From Paenibacillus sp. SYP-B4298 (GTDB taxonomy: Bacteria; Bacillota; Bacilli; Paenibacillales; Paenibacillaceae), in the NCBI RefSeq assembly GCF_027627475.1, contig NZ_CP115484.1, positions 1,782,001 to 1,846,000 on the forward strand: a DNA stretch of 64,000 bases, read 5' to 3'. Under the pieces are notes generated by a model, which was not told where the DNA came from, searched no databases, and was given only the letters and a program-made list of their open reading frames with translations. Below are positions 43,723 through 50,992 of this stretch, piece by piece (within the stretch, counting starts at the first letter, position 1; every line of letters begins with the position of its first letter). A program made the translations under genes and the position numbers.

Positions 43723-44042
43723 CCGCAGGTGAAGAGGAATCAGATTGGTAGTGAAGCGCCAGAAGCGGCAGCAAGCATACCGATAAGTCGGTCGATCTGA
43801 ATACTCGCAGCATGCGCAGGCGCACCTACATGAGAACATGCGGGACGTATGGCGCATGAGATGAGAAGAGCCGCAGCATAAGCTGCGGCTGTCCTCATCC
43901 ATCCTGAAGCTGCAACAGCAGACAGACGTAGCGAAATTAAGCCAGACGTCGCCAATTAATAGTGCTGCTGCGAGTATGGGAAGGTGGACAGACCTATCCT
44001 GATTCCTCTGCCTACAGGCAGAGCCTTGGGGCATTCATGCAA
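43723..44042 (-). other. Long hflX leader region
   Basis: No supported protein gene. It contains two further perfect hairpins: CTCTGCCT/AGGCAGAG (44006-44023) and AGCCGCAG/CTGCGGCT (about 43869-43890). With the terminator and the short reading frame upstream this looks like a regulated transcript leader of roughly 490 bases. Confidence 0.45.
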
Positions 44043-44081
44043 TTAGCCACGCAAAGTGCGAATCCGGATATAATCTATCAC
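44043..44081 (-). CDS. Putative hflX leader peptide
   Basis: A 12-codon frame, MIDYIRIRTLRG, starts at GTG 44081 with GGAGGG six bases upstream and ends in TAA. An in-frame ATG at 44099 would give 18 residues but lies about eight bases from the predicted transcript start and has no ribosome site. The peptide has Arg-X-Arg (RIR), the +X+ type of motif at which macrolide-bound ribosomes stall. It is placed between promoter and terminator of the hflX leader. Confidence 0.45.
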   Translation of the reverse strand: MIDYIRIRTLRG

Positions 44082-44113
44082 ACCAAACCCTCCGTTCATG
44101 TAAAAGTGTTCCA

Positions 44114-44143
44114 AGTGTATCATGCAGTCACGACACCTGTCAA
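44114..44143 (-). promoter_or_regulatory. Predicted hflX promoter
   Basis: On the minus strand TTGACA (44143-44138), 18 bases, TACACT (44119-44114). Predicted start near 44107. Confidence 0.6.
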
Positions 44144-44196
44144 CCGTAGGCTCCATAGGCGAGCTCTGAAGCATCCCTTCCGGCTGCAAGGCAGCA

Positions 44197-44790
44197 TCAG
44201 AATTTCCTAGCCGGAGCGGTTCGGGCAGTCGGGGCAGCGGAGCTTCCTTTAGTGGCACGGCTGCGGATGAAGGCCCGCCCTGCAGCCAGCACGAGAGTTG
44301 CGAGCAAGGTTGTTATATAGACCCATTGCATAAGCGGATGCTCGGAGTCGGTGCCCGCCATGACACCATGGATGAGTGCGGCGACATATATCGGGTAAGC
44401 AAGCATGTGAATGGCGAGCCATACCGACCGTTTGATAGTGGGTCTGAGATCCGAAGTTAGCAACAGTGCCAGCATGCCATACAGCGCCATCGTGCCGAGG
44501 CCGTACCAGAGCGGCTTGTCATGAGCCATGAACGGAATCAGAAGCTCTGTCCATGTGAAGGGAGTGTACGTATCGACGACCAGCACGGCAGCATGCAGAA
44601 GAGCCAGTATGGTGCCCAGCCCGGTCAGGCGTGAATGCCAAGCGTATAGCGTCGTTTTGAGTGAGCCCTTGGCAAAGGGGTAGCCGTACAGCAAGCCGAG
44701 TGACATCCCGGCAAACAACAGCAAGTAGGCAGCGATGCCGAGCGTGCGGGTAATTTGCCAGGTCGGCCATGTTAGAATCCAGTCTATCAT
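44197..44790 (-). CDS. Ferric-reductase-like heme membrane protein
   Basis: 197 residues, about six membrane segments (ITRTLGIAAYLLLFAGMSLGLLYG; LTGLGTILALLHAAVLVVD; YGLGTMALYGMLALLLTS; WLAIHMLAYPIYVAALIHGVMAG; WVYITTLLATLVLAAGR). Histidines in WHSRLTG, ALLHAAV, AIHMLAY and ALIHGVM sit in paired helices, the b-type heme ligation pattern of ferric-reductase-like domains. It would pass electrons across the membrane. It follows the apbE gene by 52 bases and has GAAGGGAAG before its ATG. Confidence 0.85.
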   Translation of the reverse strand: MIDWILTWPTWQITRTLGIAAYLLLFAGMSLGLLYGYPFAKGSLKTTLYAWHSRLTGLGTILALLHAAVLVVDTYTPFTWTELLIPFMAHDKPLWYGLGTMALYGMLALLLTSDLRPTIKRSVWLAIHMLAYPIYVAALIHGVMAGTDSEHPLMQWVYITTLLATLVLAAGRAFIRSRATKGSSAAPTARTAPARKF

Positions 44791-44842
44791 TCGTCATCTT
44801 CCCTTCTGCGTGTAAAATGATCTTATCGTGATTGGCCAGCAG

Positions 44843-45835
44843 CTATGATGAAGCGCCGTCAGCACAGCCGTGCCAACGAAAGTTGGTGAACTCTGCCCGC
44901 CCGTGGAATTGATTCGTCCCATCCGCTGCAACCAACATCGCTTCATAGCCTGGCGCGTGCCGCTGCATTAACTCCAGGCCTTGCTCTGCTCCGGCGATGC
45001 AGAGCACCTTGGCCCAGATTTCGCATGCAGTCAGATCGGCTCCGGCGACAGTGGCCTGTACGATGGCGCTGTGCGAAGACTTGCCAGAGCGGGGATCGAT
45101 GAGATGATGCTTTTCTTCCATCCCCATCCTCCATCGCCGTCCCCTTGTTGAGGAGGTCGCGACCGCGCCATGCGTCATCGCCACCTCGCCGATGCTCTCG
45201 TCTTCTGCCCAGGGCGAGCGGATAGCAAAGCGCGCCAACTCCTGGCTTGCTGGCGATTGCCAGAGGGCGGCATCTCCTCCCGCATTGATGAGTACAACGG
45301 GTATATTGCGTGACCGCTGCAGCCATCGGCCAAGCTGCCAAGCTGTCCAGCTCTTGGCGATTCCGCCCAAATCAAGGCTCATCCCCTCCTTAAGACGCAC
45401 CGCCTTCATGGCCGTATCGAGCTCATATGGAGACATGCTGAGGTCAAGTGCCGCGGGACGCTGGGGCTGTGCTGCGAGAGGCTGCCGCCAGAATTCGGCG
45501 GCATGCTCGAAGGAGCGGCTGTAGCCAGACGCCTCGAGCGCGTTGCGAATTCCGGGATGGAACAGGCTGCCGGTAAGCTTGCGGTAGCGTTCCGCAGCCG
45601 CCAGCAGGTCAAGCAGGTTGTCCGACACCATCATCCAGGAGCCTGAGCCTCTGTTCAGCCGGTTCAGCTCGCTCTGCGGGAGAAAGCGGCTGAACCGATG
45701 CTCGCAGTCGTCGAACCAACGGCGGCACAGGTTGGCGATTTCCTCGGTGTTGTGGTTGCCATTGCGATCAAAGATCAACTGCACCTCGATGGTTGTGTTC
45801 ATGCTGCGGAACACGATTTCGGAGAGCCGCTCCAT
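44843..45835 (-). CDS. apbE: FAD:protein FMN transferase (ApbE family)
   Basis: 330 residues. SMNTTIEVQLIF opens as in ApbE; ELDTAMKAVRLKEGMSLDLGGIAKSWTAWQLGRWL has the LDLGGIAKG-like motif with Ser in place of the usual Gly; VVLINAGGDAALW and HHLIDPRSGKSS (H..DP..G) are the other signatures, with AGADLTACEIWAKVLCIAGAEQGLELM near the Mg site. ApbE moves FMN from FAD onto Thr/Ser of exported flavoproteins. The start overlaps the previous stop codon (TGATG). No signal peptide is seen, so it may act inside. The flavinylated partner is not obvious in this operon. Confidence 0.88.
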   Translation of the reverse strand: MERLSEIVFRSMNTTIEVQLIFDRNGNHNTEEIANLCRRWFDDCEHRFSRFLPQSELNRLNRGSGSWMMVSDNLLDLLAAAERYRKLTGSLFHPGIRNALEASGYSRSFEHAAEFWRQPLAAQPQRPAALDLSMSPYELDTAMKAVRLKEGMSLDLGGIAKSWTAWQLGRWLQRSRNIPVVLINAGGDAALWQSPASQELARFAIRSPWAEDESIGEVAMTHGAVATSSTRGRRWRMGMEEKHHLIDPRSGKSSHSAIVQATVAGADLTACEIWAKVLCIAGAEQGLELMQRHAPGYEAMLVAADGTNQFHGRAEFTNFRWHGCADGASS

Positions 45836-46233
45836 CAGGAACGCCCTGTGCGTGACTGCATGCCGCTGCCACTGCTATATTCCCGTGAGGTCCAGTTGCC
45901 CCCGTCAGACGAGGTACCGCTATCTGATGAGTCCCCGCTGCGATTGGTCCAACTGCTGTCATCTCCTCTGCTGCCATGCCAGCGTCCGCTGCCATGTCCT
46001 GGGCGTGTATTCCATCTATAGCCTTCCATGTCAGCTCCGCTATCGGCCCACTGTTGCATACGGTCGTCCTGCTGTTGTAGATTGCCTTGCGTATCCGTGG
46101 TCGTTGGGGTTCCGCTCACGAGCACCTGCTGGCGAAAAGCATCGCTGTGCTGGACGATGCTGAATAGTACCATAACGGCTGCAGCGCTTCCGGCGCCAAT
46201 TTTCCATTTTTTCCATTTGTTTATCTTCTTCAA
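45835..46233 (-). CDS. Membrane-anchored Ser/Gly/Asp-rich small protein
   Basis: 132 residues from TTG 46233, after AGAGGCGG. A very basic N-terminus (KKINKWKKWKIG) is followed by one membrane span (about 13-27) and an extracytoplasmic tail of about 100 residues rich in Ser, Gly, Asp, Trp and Arg (HGSRGDDSSWTNRSGDSSDSG). The tail looks disordered. I do not recognise the family, and see no FMN_bind domain. Its stop overlaps the apbE start, so it belongs to the same redox operon. Confidence 0.7.
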   Translation of the reverse strand: MKKINKWKKWKIGAGSAAAVMVLFSIVQHSDAFRQQVLVSGTPTTTDTQGNLQQQDDRMQQWADSGADMEGYRWNTRPGHGSGRWHGSRGDDSSWTNRSGDSSDSGTSSDGGNWTSREYSSGSGMQSRTGRS

Positions 46234-46393
46234 CGCTACCGCCTCTTTTCATGCTTGGATGGTCTAAACGATGTGCAATGTGAACGTCAAGTGCTGATGT
46301 GATGAGGATAGCACGGTAAGCTGAAATCGGGCTTAAACGGAGTTGAGAAACAAATAAAAAATTTAACTGAAAGCCTTGGCAGAAGGATTAGGG

Positions 46394-46438
46394 GAAAAAT
46401 GAAACAGGGCCCCCTGGATATATCCAAGGGCACCCTGT
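46394..46438 (-). terminator. Terminator of azlCD
   Basis: On the minus strand: ACAGGG...CCCTGT outer stem with an inner CCTTGGAT/ATCCAGGG stem, then TTTCATTTTTCCCC. It follows the azlD stop. Confidence 0.7.
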
Positions 46439-46522
46439 GTGCGCTTCAAGAGGAAGACAAGGCAACAGTACCGATTGCAATGGCGCATCAGCAGATGGCG
46501 AATTCTATGGGGCTCCGCCTGA

Positions 46523-46858
46523 TTAGGCGGCGAAGATGGACAACAGGCGCAAAGCGGCCATCGTTAGGATGCCTACAGCTACAGTGGCTAACAGGCTCTT
46601 GCTCAGAACGGCTGTAGCAAGGGTCGGCACGATAGCGGTAAGTGTCTCATAGTCCAGATCGACCCGCCCATCATGTTGGATGAGCGTACTCTCGATGACG
46701 AGCGCCGTCAGGATGCAGATGGGTATATAAGACAGCCAGCGGAGCACAAGTTGAGGCATCTGTAGGCGCTGCATGATAATAAACGGCAAGATGCGGGGAA
46801 GCGCTGTGACAACCATGCAGCCGATAATAACCATCAGTACTTGCGGGTGAACAGTCAT
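46523..46858 (-). CDS. azlD: AzlD-family small subunit of a branched-chain amino-acid exporter
   Basis: 111 residues from ATG 46858, overlapping the azlC stop by four bases (ATGA). Four membrane segments. MTVHPQVLMVIIGCMVVTALPRILPFIIMQ...LPQLVLRWLSYIPICILTALVI contains the AzlD pattern (T.LPR.LPF......P......L.YIP..V..AL). It forms the exporter with AzlC, moving branched-chain amino acids and analogues out. Confidence 0.9.
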   Translation of the reverse strand: MTVHPQVLMVIIGCMVVTALPRILPFIIMQRLQMPQLVLRWLSYIPICILTALVIESTLIQHDGRVDLDYETLTAIVPTLATAVLSKSLLATVAVGILTMAALRLLSIFAA

Positions 46859-47592
46859 TGCTCCGTCATCACTCCGATCGTTGCGACGATAAGGGTAGAG
46901 AGCAGCACTGCCAAATGCGACGGTACAACATAGGACAGTATATACATGCTCAAAGCCATACACAGCACCAGCATCAGCCGATGCTTCAGTCGGGAACGCT
47001 CTGTGGAGCGGAGCTGGTCGACCAGCAGCGCAATGAACATGGCCGGCAAGGCAAAATCGAAGCCGAATGCTTGTGGATCAGCGATGCGATAACCGACAAG
47101 TCCGCCGGCAACACAAGAAATGATCCATGTCAGATAAGCTGTCAGGTTGAGTCCGTTCATCCATGCTCTGCCGAGTGTAGCCCCCTTGGCTAGCTGGCTG
47201 GAGGCAACACCGAACGTCTCATCCGTCACCAGTGCGCCGATGCCGATATTATGCAGCAGAGAATTGCCCTTAAACGAGGGAGCAAGTGTAGCACAGAGCA
47301 GGAAATGCCGTGCATTCACAATAAATATGGTCATGATGATGACAGACGAAGCGCTCCCGGCGGCTAGCAACGAGCACATAATGAACTGGGCAGCGCCGGC
47401 ATAGACCAGCCCGGACATAAGGGCGATCTCGAGCGCGGTTAGCCCGGAAGCGACCCCGATCATGCCTGCGGCGAAGCCGATACATACATAGCCGAGCAAG
47501 GTTGGCAGACAATCCCGCACACCTTGCATGAAGGTTGTAAGTTGAAGGGGGGCCGTCTTCCGAGAGGAGGGCATAACAGTGAATCTTTCCAA
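46855..47592 (-). CDS. azlC: AzlC-family permease of a branched-chain amino-acid exporter
   Basis: 245 residues. The start is TTG 47592, seven bases after GTGAGGT. FMQGVRDCLPTLLGYVCIGFAAGMIGVASGLTALEIALMSGLVYAGAAQFIMCSLLAAG is the AzlC opening; IVNARHFLLCATLAP and ALVTDETFGVA are further family motifs. About seven membrane segments. The azlD gene overlaps its end. In Bacillus this pair exports leucine-type amino acids; no Lrp/AzlB gene is next to it. Confidence 0.92.
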   Translation of the reverse strand: MERFTVMPSSRKTAPLQLTTFMQGVRDCLPTLLGYVCIGFAAGMIGVASGLTALEIALMSGLVYAGAAQFIMCSLLAAGSASSVIIMTIFIVNARHFLLCATLAPSFKGNSLLHNIGIGALVTDETFGVASSQLAKGATLGRAWMNGLNLTAYLTWIISCVAGGLVGYRIADPQAFGFDFALPAMFIALLVDQLRSTERSRLKHRLMLVLCMALSMYILSYVVPSHLAVLLSTLIVATIGVMTEQ

Positions 47593-47869
47593 AGCAGTAA
47601 CCTCACTTGTTCAAATATTAGCCATAAAAACGGTGGCATCCTTGGCACCCCTTAGTATACCTCCGACTTGAGTATTCCGCTAGGGTATGTCCTGCACCTT
47701 CGGGCGGGAGCAGCATGTGTCGAAGGATCGTTCTGGAACAAGGATGGCAATTGTTGACTGCATTCGCGCATGGTATGCTAGATGAAGTGAATGGTAGGTC
47801 ATAGTGTGAGGCTGCGAGCCTGTACGCAAGGAAGAGCCGAGATGAAGCCAAGAAGAGGAGGCACGGGCG

Positions 47870-48649
47870 ATGGAACATATGATTGATCTGAGTGGGATCA
47901 GTTGGCAACAGGATCAGAAGACGATTCTCCATCATGTTAGCTGGCAAGTGAAGCGCGGGGAGCATTGGGCGGTGCTCGGCCTTAACGGGTCAGGCAAAAC
48001 GACGATATTAAATATCATCAACGGCTACATCTGGCCAAGCAAGGGGAGTGTATCCGTTCTGGGGCATCCCTTTGGTACCGTTGATTTGCGTGAGCTGCGC
48101 AAGTCGATCGGCTGGGTAAGCTCGTCCTTTCAAGAGAGAATGCATTATAACGATCTCACCGATTATGTCGTCATTAGCGGGAAGCACGCCTCAATCGGCC
48201 TGTACGAGAAGCCGCTGGAGGAGGATATTGAGCGGGCGCATCAGTTGATGAGGGAGCTAGGCTGCGGGCATTTGATCGGGGGGAGGTATCGTACCTGTTC
48301 TCAGGGCGAGAAGCAGAAGCTGCTGATTGCACGGGCGCTGATGGCTTCTCCCAAGCTGCTGATCTTGGACGAGGCTTGCAATGGACTGGATTTTATCTCG
48401 CGCGAGGCGCTGCTGGCAAGCATCAGCGAGCTGGCCGCGAAGCCGGATGCGCCGACATTGCTGTTCGTGACCCACCATACGGAGGAGATTCCCCCGATAT
48501 TTACTCACACCCTGCTTGTTCGGCGCGGTACAGTGTTCGCCAGCGGCTTGACGCGGGAGATGTTCACCAGCCAGACGCTGTCGGCGTTTTTTGAAATGCA
48601 GGTCGATGTACTGTGGCAGAAGGAACGAGCCTGGCTGTCTGTCAAGTAA
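47870..48649 (+). CDS. ABC transporter ATP-binding protein
   Basis: 259 residues, ATG at 47870 eight bases after GAGGAGG. Walker A GLNGSGKTTIL, Q-loop region SSSFQERMHYND, a signature with CSQGEKQKLLIARALM (LSGG replaced by CSQG), Walker B LLILDEACNGLD, and H-loop VTHHTEE. It has no permease or binding protein gene beside it. The order and CSQGE signature resemble the YlmA/ModF-like stand-alone ATPases. Substrate unknown; it could serve permeases encoded elsewhere or act as a non-transport ABC protein. Confidence 0.9.
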   Translation: MEHMIDLSGISWQQDQKTILHHVSWQVKRGEHWAVLGLNGSGKTTILNIINGYIWPSKGSVSVLGHPFGTVDLRELRKSIGWVSSSFQERMHYNDLTDYVVISGKHASIGLYEKPLEEDIERAHQLMRELGCGHLIGGRYRTCSQGEKQKLLIARALMASPKLLILDEACNGLDFISREALLASISELAAKPDAPTLLFVTHHTEEIPPIFTHTLLVRRGTVFASGLTREMFTSQTLSAFFEMQVDVLWQKERAWLSVK

Positions 48650-48954
48650 CCTTCCATCGGGGCATAGTGCGTACTGGCCTGGGGACGGGAACGGCAGCAA
48701 TATGGGCGCAGATAGGTATTAGTGGGACAGCGGGGCAACCAGAGAACAGCACGATTGCCAGTGGGACGGCGCGGTGAGCCATAGAACAGCGCTTTGAACC
48801 ATACACCACTGGCATGCTGCGTGCTCTCGGACGATGACCCGAATAGATGCTGGCCATGCACTATCATTGCCCGCAGTTGCCTGAATAGCTGTTATGAGAG
48901 TCCGGCTGAAGGTGCTGCTTAGGGATGTAAATGCATGCTTGCGTCAGATGAAGG

Positions 48955-49115
48955 TTGACAAATAAAAGTATAGATACTAAACTAAAAGTGGCTAGTCATC
49001 ATGTACAAGCCGCCGTGCACAAGCCGTTATCGACAACCATCATGGGGCCCGTTGCCGGAACTCATCCTCACATGTTCTGGAATAATTGGCGGTATGATAG
49101 TTTACGTACTAAACT
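48955..49115 (+). promoter_or_regulatory. Palindromic operators before the MFS exporter
   Basis: TTGACA (48955-48960) is followed by palindrome AGTATAGATACT (48967-48978), and further on AGTTTACGTACTAAACT (49099-49115), an inverted repeat overlapping the end of a TATGAT -10 candidate (49093-49098). Both share TACTAAACT. This suits a MarR- or TetR-type repressor, but no such gene is adjacent. The gap 48650-49131 contains no gene that I can support. Confidence 0.5.
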
Positions 49116-49131
49116 TTAAGGTGGTGGCAAG

Positions 49132-50550
49132 TTGAAACTAGAAGCTACAGCGTCTCCCCGGCAACTCGGCAGGAGCACGGCGCAGTCCCGTCTCATGCTC
49201 ATCGCCATCTGTATCGGCGCCTTTATGTCTCACTACACGGCTGGAGTGGTGAACGTATCGCTCCCGGCGATTGCTCGTGAATTTGCTGCTGATGCCAGGC
49301 TGGCGCAATGGGTAACGACCGGTTATCTGCTTACGATCGCGGCATTGCTGCCGCTGATGGGCAAGCTGGCGGACCGAATTGGACATCGCCGATTGCACAA
49401 TGCGGGCTACATCCTGTTCGGCATCAGCTCGCTGCTGACGGCTCTGGCGCCGGGACTTGCCGTACTGGTGGCGCTTCGCGTCATTCAGGCTGTCGGCGCG
49501 GCCATGTTCCAGGCGTCCAACATGGCGCTGATCGTCCTGCATACCCCGCCAGACAGAAGGGGGAGAGCGCTGGGGGTGATGAGCACTGCGGTGGCGCTGG
49601 GCGGCTTGAGCGGCCCGGTCGCTGGCGGTGTCATTGCACAGTGGCTGAGCTGGCAGTGGCTGTTTCTTAGCCATGTTCCGGCTGCTGCGGTTGCGGTGCT
49701 GCTGGCCATGCGGCATATACCGCAAGACCGGCTGAAGCGGGAGCAGTCCCCGCTTGGCTGGAGAGGCGCGCTGCTCTTTACAGTGGCGATCGGGCTTACA
49801 GTAGCCGGGTTGTCCGCTCTGGGCTCAGGAGGCGAGCAGCTTCACCTGCCGCTGCTCCTGCTTGGCGGCGCTGCTGTCACTTGGCTGGCGCTGTTGTTGA
49901 ATGAGCGTAGAGCCTCCACTCCGTTCCTGCCTGTCAGGCTGCTGCGTATCCGGGGGGTAGCGGCAGGGCTCATACTTAGCACTGGCGTCTTCATGCTGTC
50001 CAATATGGTGCTGGTCGCGCTGCCGTTCGACCTGGCGGTTGCGGGCGGGTTGTCCTCTCTGGCGATCGGGACGGTCATGGCGGCTTATCCGCTGCTGCTG
50101 GCCATAGCAGCACCTGTTGCAGGTCGTATGGCGGATCGCGGCCGAACGCGCAGCGCACTGCTGCTGGGCCTGGCGGTAATGGGATTGTCCTTTGCGGCCA
50201 TGGCGCTGCTATGGCAGACGGTTCCACCCTATGGAGTGGCAGCGCTGCTCGGTGTGCTTGGGGCGGGGATGGGGCTGGTCACCTCGCCTAATAACGGCTT
50301 CATCATGCGGCATGTGCCGCGCAGCGAAGCGGGTACGACCGGCAGTCTGGTCGCTCTGACCCGCAATGCGGGCATGGTGCTTGGCGCAGCGTTAGGCCTC
50401 GGGGCCTCAAGGGTGGACGTGGGGACCACGGCTACCTCGCATATGCCGGCGTTGCAGTGGCTGCTGGCTGCAGGCGTCGTTCTGTCGATCTTGCTGCTCC
50501 TGCTGCTGAAGCTGTGGGGGTTCACTGCGCCGGCGCAGCGATCGGAGTAG
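49132..50550 (+). CDS. MFS drug/compound exporter (DHA2-like)
   Basis: 472 residues, start TTG 49132 after AAGGTGG. About 14 hydrophobic segments, with motif A LPLMGKLADRIGHRRLHNAGYILFG between TM2 and TM3, motif B-like ALRVIQAVGAAMFQASN in TM4, and motif C-like MSTAVALGGLSGPVAGGVIAQWLSWQWLFL in TM5. This is the EmrB/QacA layout. It exports toxic compounds by proton exchange; substrate unknown. Operator-like palindromes upstream indicate inducible control. Confidence 0.9.
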   Translation: MKLEATASPRQLGRSTAQSRLMLIAICIGAFMSHYTAGVVNVSLPAIAREFAADARLAQWVTTGYLLTIAALLPLMGKLADRIGHRRLHNAGYILFGISSLLTALAPGLAVLVALRVIQAVGAAMFQASNMALIVLHTPPDRRGRALGVMSTAVALGGLSGPVAGGVIAQWLSWQWLFLSHVPAAAVAVLLAMRHIPQDRLKREQSPLGWRGALLFTVAIGLTVAGLSALGSGGEQLHLPLLLLGGAAVTWLALLLNERRASTPFLPVRLLRIRGVAAGLILSTGVFMLSNMVLVALPFDLAVAGGLSSLAIGTVMAAYPLLLAIAAPVAGRMADRGRTRSALLLGLAVMGLSFAAMALLWQTVPPYGVAALLGVLGAGMGLVTSPNNGFIMRHVPRSEAGTTGSLVALTRNAGMVLGAALGLGASRVDVGTTATSHMPALQWLLAAGVVLSILLLLLLKLWGFTAPAQRSE

Positions 50551-50630
50551 GACGGCCTGCCGCACGGACAGGGGCAATCCGATGACCTGTCTCTTTCAGA
50601 AGTTCCTAGCCATCGTGCGAATAAGAGGTG

Positions 50631-50660
50631 TTGACAACCGCAGTTGGGGAGATTTATAAT
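50631..50660 (+). promoter_or_regulatory. thrS promoter
   Basis: TTGACA (50631-50636), 18 bases, TATAAT (50655-50660), both perfect, directly before the T-box leader. Confidence 0.85.
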
Positions 50661-50666
50661 CCAATA

Positions 50667-50940
50667 CAACATGGCGAAGACCAAAGACATGATCTCCTTG
50701 TTCATCCTGCCCAGAGAGGGGGGCGAATGCTGAAAGCTCCCTCCGTGATGGCGAAGAGATTACCCCTTTGCAGCCGTGGCCTGGAACCCGCTGATCATTT
50801 CATGGCGGTAGTATGGGCTGCCGGTTCATCCCCGTTAACGGATGCCATAATGAGGACCCAGGCCCTAGGCTGCGGGTTGAATCAAGGGTGGAACCACGGG
50901 TATCAAGCACTCGTCCCTTTGCGGGATGCGTGCTTTTTTT
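50667..50940 (+). ncRNA. T-box riboswitch leader of thrS
   Basis: The 14-base T-box AGGGTGGAACCACG (50885-50898) is followed by a terminator hairpin AAGCAC...GTGCTT with a T run (50905-50940). Upstream, AGAGAGGGGGG and GCTGAAAGC-type segments fit Stem I. An ACC at 50762-50764 is a candidate Thr specifier codon, in keeping with the downstream gene. Uncharged tRNA-Thr would pair with specifier and T-box and permit read-through. Confidence 0.92.
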
Positions 50941-50992
50941 GTGCGCATTTCGCTTGAATCTTGGCATATTACAGGATCAGGAGGACAGAGAA

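Noticed and set aside
43740-43955. 71-codon minus-strand frame ending just before the hflX leader terminator
   Set aside because: Only a TTG start without ribosome site; composition is that of the GC-rich leader. I treat the region as untranslated leader.
47620-47660. Possible T-box-like GGTGGCATCC before azlC
   Set aside because: It is on the strand opposite to azlC and lacks the 14-base T-box consensus and Stem I.
50628-50957. 109-codon frame before thrS
   Set aside because: It lies inside the promoter and T-box leader.
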